A model generated the notes under the pieces. The model was not told the origin of the DNA, did not search any database, and was given only the letters and a program-made list of their open reading frames with translations. Positions 29,560-42,629 of a DNA stretch of 64,000 nucleotides are shown in pieces (positions within the stretch are counted from its first letter, which is position 1; every line of letters starts with the position of its first letter). The position numbers were made by a program, and so were the translations under genes. The DNA is taken from assembly GCF_964275005.1 (NCBI RefSeq), contig NC_092701.1, positions 37,091,020-37,155,019 of the forward strand, written 5' to 3'. This DNA comes from Diadema setosum. Taxonomy: Eukaryota > Echinodermata > Echinoidea > Diadematoida > Diadematidae.

Positions 29560-32534
29560 TTAGTGAGCGGGACATTGTGAGAATTCGGCGATCAGTGTGT
29601 GGAATGCAGTCCAGACAACAGGAATGTTGAAGCACACGGTTCCACCTCCTCTTTGATACTGGCTTTCCTGTTCAAAATAAAACAACAGAAAAAAAAATAA
29701 TAAAGAGGGAAGGCAACGAAACGGTTAACTGCAAATAGTGTTGCTATAAAGTTAGACGTTAAAGACATGCCGTTTCACTCTTCCTATTCATCAGGGTGTG
29801 AGAGACCAGAGTTCAGCGTTTTTAGCTTTAATTTTCAACTTATTTTCTGCTTTTTGTGCACTTCCTCTGTACAAAAGTAGGAACTTTTGTGATTTCAGCT
29901 TTCTTCAGCTCTTTTTATTTGTGGTCACCCACACTTGGGATCCTGATTAATGCACACTTGTTTCCTTTTCATCAGCAAAACCACCCATTGATGAGGTATT
30001 ATCTGCATTATTTTCTTTATTTCTTTGTTACTAAAATACTAAATGGTAATGTATAGACAAAGACCTCAGTTGTACCGCTATAGTCTACTCAAAGGGGAAA
30101 TCCAGTTTGATCAACAATGTTGGTCTAATAAAAAAGAGTAAACTTTTATGAGTTCAACGGTAAAAATTTGACTGAAATCAGATGAAAAATAAGAAAGTTC
30201 TGATATTTTGAAGTTTTGCTAATTTCTGCAAAACAGTTCTTGTACGGTGGATATGAATATGCAAATGAGTGAGCTGACCATGTCATCATGAGTACCAAAA
30301 AAAAAAAAAAAATCAATGTTTCTGTCATTGAAGTCAGAAACATGATGTTATTCCTGGTTGAATAACCTCAGAATAGTGATCAGTTAGATATACAGCCGTA
30401 CAAATGTACCAGGATTTCAGCCTCGGGCATAATTACAAGAATGAAAAACTGGAAATTTCAAAATTTTATGTACAAACTATATGGTAAGTTATGAGGGGAT
30501 GACATGTTCACTTTTCCATTTGCATATTCATATTTACTGTTCAAGAACTGTCCCCCCCCCCTCCCCCCCCCCCCAAAAAAAAAGCGAAACTTCAAAATGT
30601 CATAACTTTCTTATTTTTCATCGATCTCGATCAAAATTATACCGTGGAACTCGTAATATTTTACTCTTTCTTATTAGACTAACTTATAATGAATTTGGAC
30701 TGGATTTCCCCTTTCAATTGTGACGCATAAACGCTAAAACACACAGACATGGGCTCATTTTATTGCTTACAGTCCTGTTGATGTCGCCAATGCAAGTCCA
30801 CTTCTTGTGCTCGCTGATTGCCCATTTAGAATGGTCCTTGGTTGACTTGAAGGTGAGAACGCCATCAAAAGTGATATTCTCGACATTTTCCACCTTGTAC
30901 ACACCGCTGCAGAAAGACGGCAGCTTGCTCGCCGCGTTCAACCACGTCTCGGCATACATATCATCGCCTAAAGCAGGCGCCACCCAGTGCGAGTACAGAT
31001 CTATGGCAAACATATAACTTTTTACTAGTATTTGATTCTAGAATAATACATATCAGGTATTTGGTTATTTAAACACATACAAACACACACACACACATTG
31101 TGCAACAGAGTTGGTCCTATGCTGAAAATAGACACCTGAAAAAGCTGGTGAATCGAGGCTGGTGAAAAGAGTGTGTGATCACATTGTGAACTATATATTA
31201 GTATTGGCCTACCGATCGTCCCATGCCATATATTAATAACATTTATTGTATTAGTGAGAAAATGAAATAACTCTCTGGTCACTTTTTATTTGATTTGTTG
31301 ACATTGTCAAATTTTTAATCACCGTATCATCAATATCATTATTGCTATCACAGCCATATCTGTTATCAATTTTTTTTCATTTTCGTCCAAATAGCTGTCA
31401 ACTTCTGCTATCCCAAAAACTAAATCTAACAGTTTGGTTCGCATATCACAAATCTAATATGTTTATCATCATGAACACTCATTACCATCACTTCCAATAT
31501 TTGTACCATCATTATCAGCATCACCACCACTCCAGTTCGTCTCTCTTTAGTCTTGTTTATCACAACTACTGCAGCCCTTAGGCCTATCTCTTTACTTTTG
31601 AACTTTTCCAGCTTATTCTATGAACTATAAGCGAACTTTTCATCACTGCTTACAAATCCTTGAACATGAAGACGTGTATTTTACCATCATCATTATATTG
31701 ATTTTCATCATAAACAACTCGCTCGTGAACTATCATTCCTTCCCCAAATCTATTTGTTGCTTGAATTTTATCATAACATATTAAGAGCCTACATGTATTT
31801 CCTTTTCACTGCTGTGTTATTGAAAATTTATTTATTTTTATTTTTTCAGTAGCCATTGGGTTAATCATTATCTATCTATTGATATGATTAACCTATCAAT
31901 TTCTTGGCGAAATAAGTTCATAAAGGATGGTTGATAGATAGAGATAACGAGTTCTCTGGACACATCCAAAAGTTCTATTTACGATGGTGCTATCACTCGG
32001 ATGTCACACCTGGGTGATTGTTGATTGGAGCCAAATCATCAGTTGCCGATTAGCCATCGTTTGAGAAAGATGACAGCCCGTCGTCGAAACTGTCATAGGT
32101 AAATGCAACTTTTGGATGTGTCTATAGAACCCTCTATCTTATATCTATCAATTTCTTGTTCACCCTACTGGGGGTGAACACTGATGTCTTGTTTAAACAA
32201 ACTAGAGGACACAACAAGAGGTTTATCATCCCCAGAACGCGCACATCACTCCTAAGAGGGGTGTTCCTCCCAGACACCATGCGCCTGTGGAACCACCTGC
32301 CTCAAGACGTAGTGAACTCAACATCACTTGACATCTTCAAATCAAAGGTCAAAGATGTCACCTTCAACTAGCCGCCCAGGGCAGAACAGAATGTTTTTAC
32401 TTGTACCATTTTTTAAAAGAAATATGTATATACTTTTTTTTTTGCACTTTTATGCCTCGATCGTGTCTCATGTCTGTCACGTGGGAGAGCCCACCAAGTG
32501 TGCGAGTATACTCTCAGGAGGTTCTGCACAGTAC

Positions 32535-32601
<67 letters not shown>

Positions 32602-35600
32602 AGAAGAAGAAGAGGAGGAGGAGGAGCATGCAGGGTGGCGCCGGTCAGTACAATTATCACTGCATCATTGCCAGCGTCATTATAGTCATCTTTTTTGTAA
32701 TTATATTACCACCATGGAAATCATTGTTTCACCTTCATTGAACTTGATGAACTTGGCATAGCTGGTGAAGTCCTGTCCATTGACAGAGGTCAAACCAACC
32801 GAATTGTTCCAAGGAGCGCTTTCAACATGCTGCCCCTCCATAACCGATACAAGGTCGTCAAATTGTGCGCGGAAGGATTGCGGAATGTTTGCGTCGTACA
32901 CCCATGGATTGTTGTACCAAAGCTGGCGACCTGTCAGTAATATAGAGAGTAAAAGAGAGATGGTAAATGATTAACTTTGGCTATACTATACAGAGTACAG
33001 AGGAGCTGATGGAAATCGGCCTGGTTATTTTTGAGATTGTTTTTTTTTTCTTTCTTTCTTTTTTTTTTTTTTTGGTCTTTTCGTCACAAACAAGTCGAAA
33101 TCCTATCTCCTAATCTTATCGTCTACAGGTCAACATATCCCTGGGTCGAGTTCCAACAAATTTTCCTCACACAGTCTGTTATAGTTCTGTCATGTCGACT
33201 TTAGAGGTTCCCACAATGAGGTATCTCGCCTTCCAGTTCGTACACATGTCGACATGGCAATCTTACCAACTCTCATTTATCATACCTTACCATTTCTCCT
33301 TGGGCTGTACTTTATTGAAGAAAAAATATAAGCGATGATTTTATTCATGCTACAACACTTCGATCTTGAAAAACTGTAATTACATGTATCCAATACTACA
33401 AAACAGATACAAGATTACCGAGTTACAGTCACTCAAGTTGCAAAGAAGCTACTAGTAGTATTTTAGTATAATAGTAGTATGTAAAAGCAAATTTACGTAA
33501 TAATGCTAGTCATGGTAGTAGGATATTCATAAGGAGGCTGCAGTATATAGCGAAAAAATAGTTTATGTTCAGGAAGCAGAAAGATTTAAGATGAAGAGGA
33601 TAAATGGGACCTCAGTAGGGGAAAGGAGAGTATACGAGGAGGTGAACGGGAAAGGAAACTTAGAAGAAGAAGTAAAATGGAATGTAACAGTTGATGGTGT
33701 TGGTGGTGGTTTATCATTACATCGCACCCACCCAACAATAAAGTGTAGCAGCGATGGTGAAATGATTAAAAACTTTCATATTACCAACTTTGACGAACTC
33801 TGAAGTCTTCATAGAGATACACAGCATGGACTGGCCATATGACTCGGCGTTAGATGGCCACACGTAACTCTGATCAGAGCTATTCGGGAATTTCGGGACA
33901 CTGTGAATCAACCAGAATCCCGATTCCTGGTCGAAAGCAACATCACCTGTAAAATTATTCAGAGACAACAGACGGAATGTTGCAATACCCTACGAAAGTG
34001 TGTGTACAGTATCAAAGCTACTCGTCAAGTCCAGCAGAAGAACTTGACTGTATGGATGGTTTTAAATTCTTACCTGGTTAATTCGAGGAAGAAGTGATTT
34101 TCAAAATTTTTCGCGTGATTGTAGTTTAATTAACAAACTGAAGCAATAATGACACGGAAAGGACATTTTGCATTGACCAGACTATGTGAGATTTTCCCTT
34201 TTTTTTTACGTGATCATAGTTTAGTTATTTAAACAAACTGAAGCAAAAATGAGTTTCTGCCCAATGGATGGAAAGGACATTTTGTCCTGGCCTTAAGCAA
34301 TTCTCCGGAAAATTCACGAGTTTGTGTTGCGTATTATCTCTATCATTTTGACCAGTGACTATTTTACAATCAATTAATGTTAAGTTTTGATTCATTCAGG
34401 CGACGTTCAATAAGGTACAAAACTAAATCATTGCAACTATTTCACAATGGGAACTTTTATGCACGCATTGAGTCCAGAGCGAGAGATTCTTTATTGCCCG
34501 GTTCACTTTTCCACCATAATCTATCCAAAGTAAATTTCAGGCACAAAGTACGACTGTCCAATGCTTGTTTTGTTTTGTTTTGTTTTGTTCTTTACCTTTG
34601 GTGTGACCTCCATCAAAATTCTTTGTTCCATTAGGAAACTCGTCGTTGTACATTACGTACACAACTTCCTATGGAAAAGAAAGAGAGAGAAGAAGACAAT
34701 GGAGAGGAAACGCAGATGATATAGGGAATTAAAAATGAACATGATGAAGTTAAACAAGAAGCTCAGGTCTCACACAATGGTGTTGATTTTTACTTTTTTT
34801 TTAACTTGGTCAAAATCCATATTCATAGTCCTGTGATCCGTTCATTTTGGGGCTTTCTTGATTCCGTATTGTTACCACACATGCGCTTGATCCGCTGGTT
34901 GGGTCATTGCTACTGCTTTAATCGTCAATGATATAGCTTTACTGATTTTGGTACCTGTTACAGGTTTGTTTGTTTTGCTTTTATGGGTCCATGGCTCGTA
35001 AAACGAAATTCAATTCTTTGCATTTAATGTTTCTGTTTCCCTTTTATTTTGGCAAGAGCTTATTTGTATCTTAATTGCACACATCTTTAGATGATTTCCT
35101 CTTTCATTGGGTTTGAGGAGGGGAAAAAAAAATCTTACCATTGGCCAATTTTCCGACCCTTAAGTATTTTGGCGACGAAACGGGAATTGAAGCCTAGCTG
35201 CAACGATTTACAACTACACGTGTAAATCATATCACAGCAATGGGGGGGGGGGGGGACATTGTCACGCTTAATTGTAAATAATTGAAAATAGGCTTCACTT
35301 GCATGCACTTTAAATCATGAGATTAACAAATTAAAAAAAAAAGTTGTCATACAATATGATGTATTTCTCCTCTTTCTTTAACTTTCTCTTAAATATTTGT
35401 GCTTCCGGATAGTGTAAAACAAGTTATTTTATTTTTTTTTGTGGTTATTAATTAGTGTTTCTTCTCATTTAATTATCATTATTTTCCTATTTCGAAATTA
35501 TACACAATTATTATATAGTAACTACAAGTAGGGCCTACAAGCACGTGAAAATAAATGACCCTGCCGGTGTTGGACTACCTATACGTCCAGCTACACGAGC

Positions 35601-38600
35601 CACCAGACGTACCTCAGGAAACTCTTTCATTCCATACTCCACCCGCACCAACTGTTTCAAACACTCCTGTATTCCACGTACCATCAAGGACTGGAACTCA
35701 TTACCACCGGATATTCAGAACATAGTCAATAACGACACTTTTAAACTTCAAGCAACCATTTTCTTCCGCAACCAAGACTCAAGCTACAAGGACTAACAGA
35801 GTAATATCGCTCACTCCCCCTTTCCTCCTCGTTTGGTTCCAGACAGAACGTTGAGGAGTATCCCGAAGAAGAAGAATATAATAAACTAAAGACAAATATA
35901 GTGCACTTCCATAGTTATAACGAAAGTCTCGTTTATACCAGTTACGAAGTAAAAATTCTGGCCCGAAAACAATCATCTATATATCTTTACATACTTTGCT
36001 GTTCGGCTGTATATGACGACTTGTAAAGTCGTGTAAACTTGTTCTGATATTGAGTTGATAATGTGCGATTTTATATATATATATAAATATTTTTTTTTCT
36101 TTGTGGCCTCCACATTGTCGCTCCTTTTGTTCAACACAAATAATATACACTTTCTTTGTATATTTTTCTCCCAAAATTGATTTATTGCGTGAAAGCTTTA
36201 ATCTGTTTATTACTCATCCACTTGGCATGATAAGCTATAGCTCGTTTTCATGTGTATCTTGATTTTTGATTAAAAAAAACAACAACATTCTGCAATATCT
36301 GTTTGCCATTAACAATTTTTATCGACACCTTGATTACATCAATATTTTTGTCAAGAGGATAGCCAATGTCCCATGTAGAAAAACAAGAAGATTAATTTAT
36401 GAGACCTGCAACGCAGACATATTATGCTTTGTGCTGAAAATTAATGTTTTTTCATACACTTATTCAAGTCTGTTTATGTGTTCTATGTTCTTTGTTTATG
36501 TCGTCAGAATTCTTTGCTTATTTGTGTTTGCCTACTCGCTGTACTCTCCATGAACTCGGAATTGCTTGTGCTTCACATATGCCAGAATATGTCTTTCTTT
36601 TGCAACCTCACCAATTGATGTGCCGTTATGTAGATTCTGCTTTTCATTATGGCTAATAGACCCAAAATAGCATTTGATTCCCTTGATGATGATGAACTCT
36701 TTGATTTGTTTAGACACTCCCCTACAGAATCAAGTCGGAATAATTCACATTCATCTGCTTTTATTGATAATTGTTTTGCCAATAATGTTAATTCGTCTTC
36801 ACAAGATTTATATGATTTTGATTTTGAATATGATCCGGCCCAAATTTCTTCTAAGTATGTTACAGTTGATCAGTTTAAAGGTATCGTGAAAAAATTTTCT
36901 GGAAATATTTTTTCTATGTTACATTTAAACGTCAGGAGTATCAATAAGCACTTTGATGAATTACATATATTATTAGATAATCAAAATAAACAACAAATTT
37001 CAGTTATAGGTTTAACTGAGACATGGTTATCATCTGATATTAATTTACCGTATGCAATAAATGGTTATAATTGAATTGTTAATAATAGATTGAATAGGAC
37101 GGGTGGTGGGGTAGCGTTTTATTTGTCTCATGAATTTGATTACAACGTTTGCGATGAGTTAAATTCAATGAATGATATTATAGAATCTTTATTTGTGGAA
37201 ATATCTGTTCCACAAAGTAAGAATATTATAATTGGTATTGTTTACAGACCCCCTAGTTCTAATCCTAATGATTTTTTGAATTGTATTACAAATGTGTTAA
37301 AGAGTCCCCTTTTTGTTATTAAGAATATTTTTGTAATGGGTGATTTTAATATTGATTTGACAAAAAATTATATCATGTCACAAGAGTTTCTTGAAATACT
37401 TTTATCAGCCTCATTTTTGCCTTTAATCTCGAAACCCACACGTGTTACAAATCATTCCGCCACCCTCCTTGATAATATTTTTGGTAATTTATTACAATTT
37501 TTAGATTCTTCTATAATTTTATCCGATATGACTGATCATTTCCCAGTTATGGCTTGGTTTAATCTTAAGCATGCGGTTAATAGTGTCATGTTCCTTCAAC
37601 TAGACGAAGAGCCACACCAGAAAATTTAGCTAGCCTTGGTGCCAGCTTAGAAAGAGTTGATTGGTCTGGTGTTTGTGACAATGATGATGTTAATGTATCA
37701 TGTGATAATTTTTTAGAAATAATTAATAGAAATTTAGATGAATATATTCCCAAAATAAAAAATAAGTTAGTTAATTACAAAACATCCCCTAAGCTTCCAT
37801 GGATTTCTAAATCCCTTTTGCGTTCTGTGAATAGGAAAAATAGGTTATATTATAGATTTAAAATGAAACAAACTGAAGAGTCAAAAAGGAAATATACATC
37901 GTATAAAAATGTTTTAACTAAAGTTATACGATTTGAAAAGAGGAAATATTATGCGATTCAGTTAGAAAGATATAAACATGATATGAAGAATACATGGAAG
38001 GTATTGAAACAGGCCATGAATGTATAAAAAAAGAAATTACAAAAATTCGATTTGATGATAAAATTTTTGAAGATTCTGGTGATATGGCAAATATTTTTAA
38101 TTCTTATTTTTCAATGATTGGAGAGAATTTGGCGAAAGAAGTACCACCGTCTAATACACATTTTTCAAATTTTTTAGGTGAATCTAATTCTAGTTCTATT
38201 TTTTTTTCGTTCCAACTATGAAACATGAAATAATGGATATTGTTACTGGAATGAATAACAAACGCAGTGCGGGTTATGATGACATAAGTAATTTCATTTT
38301 AAAGGGTATCATATCTTCAATTGTGGACCCACTTGTACATATTTTCAATTATGGTGTTTTTCCTGATCAAATGAAAATTGCTAAGGTTGTCCCTTTATTT
38401 AAAAAAGGAGATGATCTTGATGTAACCAATTATAGACCCATTTCTTTACTTTCAACCTTATCTAAAATTTTAGAAAAATTACTATTTAAAAGAACAATTC
38501 ATTTTCTTAACTCTCATAATGTTTTTGTAAACTCTCAGTTTGGGTTTCGTCGGAAACACAGCACTATTCACGCTCTATTGAAGTTTATTGACAATGCCGC

Positions 38601-41600
38601 GCATACGCTCATTCACATCTTGTTTGTATCTTCCTGGACTTCTCCAAGGCCTTCGATACAATTAATCATGACATTTTATTTCATAAATTGTCACATTATG
38701 ACATAAGGGGGAAGGCCTTGGAGTGGTTCAGGAGTTACCTGCAAAACCGAAAACAATATGTCTCTCTGAACGAGAATAACTCAAGTTTCAAATTTATTAA
38801 ATGTGGCGTCCCTCAGGGTAGTATATTAGGTCCTTTACTTTTTATTGTTTACATCAATGATTTGTGCAGGTCATCTGACACACTCTCATTTATACTTTTT
38901 GCTGATGACTCAAATGTTTTCTTTTCCCATCAAGACCCAGTTACTTTAATTGACACCGTCAACTCTGAATTGAAAAAAGTGACTCAGCGGATAAGAGCTA
39001 ATAAATTATCACTTAATCTTCAGAAAACTAAGTATATGCTTTTTAGTAAATCCATAGAAACATTAAGCACAGATCTTATTTTTGATGGTACTCAATTAGA
39101 ACGTGTATTCCACATAAAATTCCCTGGTATTACAGTGGATGATAAACTTTCGTGGAGGCCTCATATTATCAAGTAAAATAATTTCACGAAATATTGGAAT
39201 TATCAACAGATTTAAGTTTCACATTCCATCGTCGTCTTTGTTAACGTTGTATTTTTCTTTAATATTACCTTATCTTAATTACGGAATTTTAGCATGGGGT
39301 AGCGCCCATCAAACTTTATTAGATAAACTATTATTATTACAAAAGAAAGTACTTCGTATTATTTGTGGGGTTTCGCCACGTTCTCATTCAGATTCATTGT
39401 TCATTGAATATAAGATTTTAAAAATTAAAGATTTGTTTCTTTTTCAACTGGGCCAGTTCATGTTCAATTATAACACAAATGCTCTTCCCAATATTTTTAA
39501 TTCAATGTTTCCACGAAATCAATCTTTTCATGATTATCCTACTAGGAGGTCTAATGAGTTTCACTTACCCCTTTTGAGAACCTTATTAGCTCAGAACACA
39601 CTTATATACATCGGCCCTAAATTTTGGAATTCATCAGGTCCTGAAATAAAAAAATTCTTCATCGTTATACATTTTTAAGCGTAATTTGAAATCTTTTTTG
39701 TTAAATTCTAGCTGAGATATTTATTTACATTTTGCTGTAACCTATACAGGTTACAGCAAACATGAGGGTCATCATCGGTTATTTAATTCATCATTACGCA
39801 GTGAAAAACGGCATATCTAGGCAATGAAATACGGCGTGTTATTTGCATAATTTTTACACAGCTGCGTGCAGTCACAAGCTGTTCGAAGCACCTCATCAAT
39901 TCTCTCTTCCGTTTCTCTTGTTCAGCGTGTAAGCATTCTCTATCTTTTCTCCCCTTCCCTCCCCTCCCCCCTCTCTCATTTCTCTCTCTCTCTCTTTCTT
40001 CCTTCCCCTTTCTTCCATTAATTTTGTTTTTGTCCCATTCCGTTCGATTGTATCTCCTTAGTTTAGTCATGTCATGTTGTTGTATCTCTGTTGTTTGTTC
40101 CATTTTGTCTAAATCGTTTGTGTGTGTTTGTGTGTGTGTGTGTGTGTGCTTACAATGTATTTGTAATTGTATGTGAAGTAAGTATTTTTGGAAGAAATTC
40201 TTGAGTGGTCCACAATCTACAAGCACTGCTTTTTAGTGGACCTCTCAGTTCTCTTTTTTTTTTTCTCCTCAAAATATAACTTTGTATTTTCCCGTATGTG
40301 TACATGATTCATCTCTATTAGTTTGTTGTATATCGTTAATCCTTCGCACTTTGTACTGTGTACATGCTTATGATGGATTTTCTGATTTACCTTATGTTAT
40401 GTTTTGTTGGAAAGAAAATGAGAATGAAATAAATGAATTGAATTGAATTGAATTGAATTGACATTTCGATATAACGAAAGAAATCTTTCAGTCCCAAGGA
40501 CTTTATATTTCGGTATAGATTATATACAATCAATACATACATAGCATAGAATTAGATGCACTGCCCTATGTATACCCCGAAGTTCAAAGTTTGTTTTGAT
40601 GTAATTCTTGAATTTAAACTAGGAGAGTCTTAAATGAAGAGTGTTACCTGACTTTTGTGATTCTTGTAAATTTGCTGTAGAGTGCGGGCCACAGCCTGGT
40701 TGGTGTCTTTGAGGGAGACCGTAGACCGCGAGAAAGACTGGCTGTTTACATCCATGTACATGTGAGCAACGCCCTCTTTGATGAACGGGTCACTGCTCTT
40801 TGAATCGCGGGGGAGCTTGTAGACAACAAACCTGAATTTTGAGAGAGAACGAGTTCCGGAGTACACATTATAGCTCGACGTTATAACGATGGCCCTGTGG
40901 TCCGGGCCACTAAAAGATTGATGTCGGGCCACAAAAATTCCTAAGACAGGTAACAACTTCGGGGACCTTAAAATCTACTAAAGCATCAGCTACTTATCGA
41001 GAAAATAGGCATAATTCGAGTCTAATTGTTGAATATTCGAAAAGTCGGGCAAGTGTCGAGAACGTACTGATCGAGCGCTACTCCATGAGTGTTTTTTTTT
41101 TTATCACAAGGCAAATTGTAACATATCTCTAATCTCTGCTAAAAAGGCTACAACAGACTTTAATCAGAGTTAAACATGTCCTTAAAAGATCGATGATATG
41201 GCACAGCTTTAGATAAAGGGATGTTAGAAATATTGTATAAAGCACATGTTCTTGTCCCGACTTTTCATTATGAAGTTAACACATGGAGAAACTTGAAGCA
41301 GTTGAAGTCACGTTCGCAGGGGTCTACTGAAGCGCGAATCACCCCTGGGCTAGGAGTCCGGAAATTTGCAGTAATGGTTTCATGTTCAGCTGTTTTTTCT
41401 CCGATTTTGTAAGTTGCAAAGAAGTTTATAAGTTAGTTTCGAAACTGGGTAAGGTTTTTCTTTAACTGAATCATCAAATATTGCTTTCAGCGATTTCAAG
41501 CATATTTAGAGGTGAAAACAATCTGAATTTACACTCTAAGTGCAGATCAAGATTACCTGTGCGTTGAACTGTAGCGTAAGGGAGTTTTTTAACATTCTGG

Positions 41601-42629
41601 AATTTTAGTCACGGTTGCAGTATGAATTATCTGCTGAGTGCTGATAAGAATTAATGAGGTTACACATAGTTTCATTTTACTTCTCTTCTTCCCTGTCTCT
41701 ATGATACACGTCTTATGAAATATTTGATATCAAAAGAGAATATCAACCAGTTCATCAATCCTCAAAACAATCATGAAAGTGATGTGGTAATAAAATATCC
41801 TACTAAAGAATTCTGATCTACAGGAACTTCAAAATGATTATCGTAATACGGAATGAAAGACGAAGAGACAAAACAGATATTGAAATATAGATTACATTAC
41901 TAATATTACAATTTAGTTTCGATATAGGCCATATACAAAATTAAGAAAGAAAACTGAATTTCTTTGTATCCCTTTTTTATTTCAGGCCACTATATTTCTT
42001 TTTCGGCCCACCAAAATGTCAAATTTCAAGGATTTTAGTGGTCCGAAATAGAAAAAAAAAGTTTGTGTGGAGCCCTGATTGGTACATGCCCATTGTAAAA
42101 TACAGCAGGCGATGGCGTACGTGCAACAAAGTGACGGGAGCGCGCGGGGAATACCCATAGATGAGGAAGTGGTCCATGACTTCCCAGCATACTAAATACA
42201 TGTATTCAATCAGCTCAGGGAGGTGGTCTACCTCCCTGATCAGCTTGTGCGTGATAACGAGATTTGGGTGCGGCTGCGCACTGGTCTTCACATTGGGGAC
42301 AGGATTACGCAGGGAAGTGAGACCCCCTGATTACAGTGAGCTCCATGAAAAGTGGAATACCCTAATTAAAGAAATTGTATAATGGCATATCTTCAGTTAT
42401 ACTTCACATGTGATGTATACGGTGGATACGACAAAGTTAAGATCGACTGCATTGTGATGCAACAAACAGGTGACAGAGCCTAAATGATATGTGTATGAAA
42501 TTCCCTGACTCACCAGTCTACAGGGTTACCACTGGGATCCATGCACGTAATCTTGCCGTCTCGTCCCGGCAGCCCTGCGGCCAAGACAACCAACATCACC
42601 CAGCAGCAAGCAGTGATCCTCGTCATCAT
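29560..42629 (-). CDS. DNASE2: DNase II, gene A (lysosomal acid endonuclease)
   Basis: Seven exons on the minus strand, 42,514-42,629, 40,648-40,831, 34,596-34,668, 33,785-33,946, 32,733-32,930, 30,771-31,000 and 29,560-29,667, have GT-AG introns in phases 2,0,1,1,1,0 and encode 356 residues (human DNASE2: 360). A signal peptide (MMTRITACCWVMLVVLAAG) precedes the family start CMDPSGNPVDWFVVYKLP. Both catalytic motifs of this phospholipase-D-like nuclease family are present: HTKG (His 122, Lys 124) and HSKW (His 301, Lys 303). LIHSVPKFP, the block with the third conserved His, is also present. Further family blocks are YNNPWVYDANIPQSF, ESAPWNNSV (N-glycosylation site), KWTCIGDINR and RGGGTVCF. 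The enzyme cuts DNA at acid pH without metal ions, in lysosomes or after secretion. The ATG doublet leaves the start ambiguous by one codon. The gene is stretched to 13 kb by transposons, including a LINE in intron 2. B and C lie in tandem upstream on the same strand. Confidence 0.93.
30091..30714. mobile_element. Palindromic MITE, GGAAATCCAGTCC family, copy 2
   Basis: The left end AAAGGGGAAATCCAG is mirrored by CTGGATTTCCCCTTT at the right. Internal blocks TTGAAGTTTTGCTAATTTC, CAAATGAGTGAGCT and CATGATGTTATTCCTGGTTG match the copy at 4,354-4,982. It is 624 bp and lies in intron 6 of DNase II gene A, 57 bp before exon 6 in plus-strand order. It carries C and A homopolymers near the right half, as copy 1 does. 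Confidence 0.85.
31931..32151. mobile_element. Short MITE with TTGATAGATA termini
   Basis: The left edge TTGATAGATAGAGATAACGA and the right edge (TTGATAGATATAAGATAGAG on the other strand) are followed in both arms by GTTCT, GACACATCCAAAAGTT and ATTTA, so the inverted arms are about 50 bp with few mismatches. It is 221 bp overall and lies in intron 5 of DNase II gene A. Confidence 0.8.
32156..32371 (+). mobile_element. LINE ORF2 C-terminal fragment
   Basis: The translation contains TRGHNKRFIIPRTRTSLLRG and then LWNHLPQDVVN followed by SLDIFKSKVK, the characteristic C-terminus of reverse transcriptases of the Jockey/CR1-type LINEs. Only about 60 residues remain and end in a stop. It lies antisense in intron 5 of DNase II gene A, directly after the MITE at 31,931-32,151. 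Confidence 0.75.
32538..32626. repeat. (GAA)n/(GGA)n microsatellite
   Basis: About 90 bp of interrupted GAA/AGG triplets in intron 5 of DNase II gene A. The plus-strand open frames over it (poly-Glu, poly-Lys, poly-Arg) are artefacts. Confidence 0.9.
34110..34293. repeat. Two-unit direct repeat in intron 3 of DNase II gene A
   Basis: Units at about 34,110-34,195 and 34,207-34,293 share CGTGAT, ATAGTTTA/GTAGTTTA, AACAAACTGAAGCAA, AATGA and GGAAAGGACATTTTG. The second carries an extra TTTCTGCCCAATGGA-like insert. Confidence 0.6.
35545..35880 (+). mobile_element. LINE 3'-end fragment (second lineage)
   Basis: The translation includes RRTSGNSFIPYSTRTNCFKH, then PRTIKDWNSLPPDIQN, a typical LINE reverse-transcriptase C-terminus distinct from the fragment at 32,156. 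After the stop the 3' region ends CCCGAAGAAGAAGAATA, a short GAA tail common to such elements. It is 5'-truncated and antisense in intron 2 of DNase II gene A. Confidence 0.75.
35900..40530. mobile_element. Tigger-like MITE split by a LINE insertion
   Basis: The left piece (about 35,900-35,990: GTGCACTTCCATAGTTATAA, then AAATTCTGGCCCGAAAACAA) and the right piece (40,461-40,530: CGATATAACGAAAGAAATC, then CAGTCCCAAGGACTTTAT) together match, in order, the reverse complement of the intact copy at 28,249-28,414. The 4.4 kb between them is the LINE. The far terminus is eroded. Confidence 0.55.
35995..40460 (+). mobile_element. Near full-length degenerate LINE (Jockey/CR1/L2-like)
   Basis: From about 36,649 an endonuclease domain reads MLHLNVRSINKHFDELHILL, GLTETWLS, VYRPPSS, MGDFNIDL and DMTDHFPV. 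A reverse transcriptase follows, with VPLFKKGDDLDVTNYRPISL, QFGFRRKHST, DFSKAFDTINHDIL, GVPQGSILGPLLF and FADDSN (38,896-38,913, the catalytic site). A thumb/C-terminal part runs to FWNSSG at about 39,640. The frame is broken by one TGA (37,072-37,074) and by about five frame changes (near 37,600, 38,020, 38,200, 38,620 and 39,175), so it is dead but not ancient. The 3' UTR ends in AAATAAATGAATTG and five-base AATTG repeats (to 40,460), with no poly-A. It lies antisense in intron 2 of DNase II gene A. The 5' limit is inferred from the split MITE. Its 3' end is echoed at 62,040-62,341. Confidence 0.85.
42215..42239. repeat. Short hairpin, CAGGGAGGT family
   Basis: TCAGGGAGGT (42,215-42,224) pairs perfectly with ACCTCCCTGA (42,230-42,239) around a 5-base loop, in intron 1 of DNase II gene A. 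Confidence 0.6.

Noticed and set aside
32328-32761. Frames with poly-Glu, poly-Lys or poly-Arg
   Set aside because: All three plus-strand frames are open over the GAA/GGA microsatellite, which identifies it as low complexity.
36649-39678. A reverse-transcriptase gene as a host gene
   Set aside because: Endonuclease plus reverse transcriptase, a simple-repeat 3' tail and a MITE split by the insertion show that it is a LINE. Its frame is broken.
40905-42035. Possible large inverted repeat with GGCCACTAAAA-type ends in intron 1 of gene A
   Set aside because: Only about ten bases match convincingly between the two ends and the interior shows no extended complementarity.
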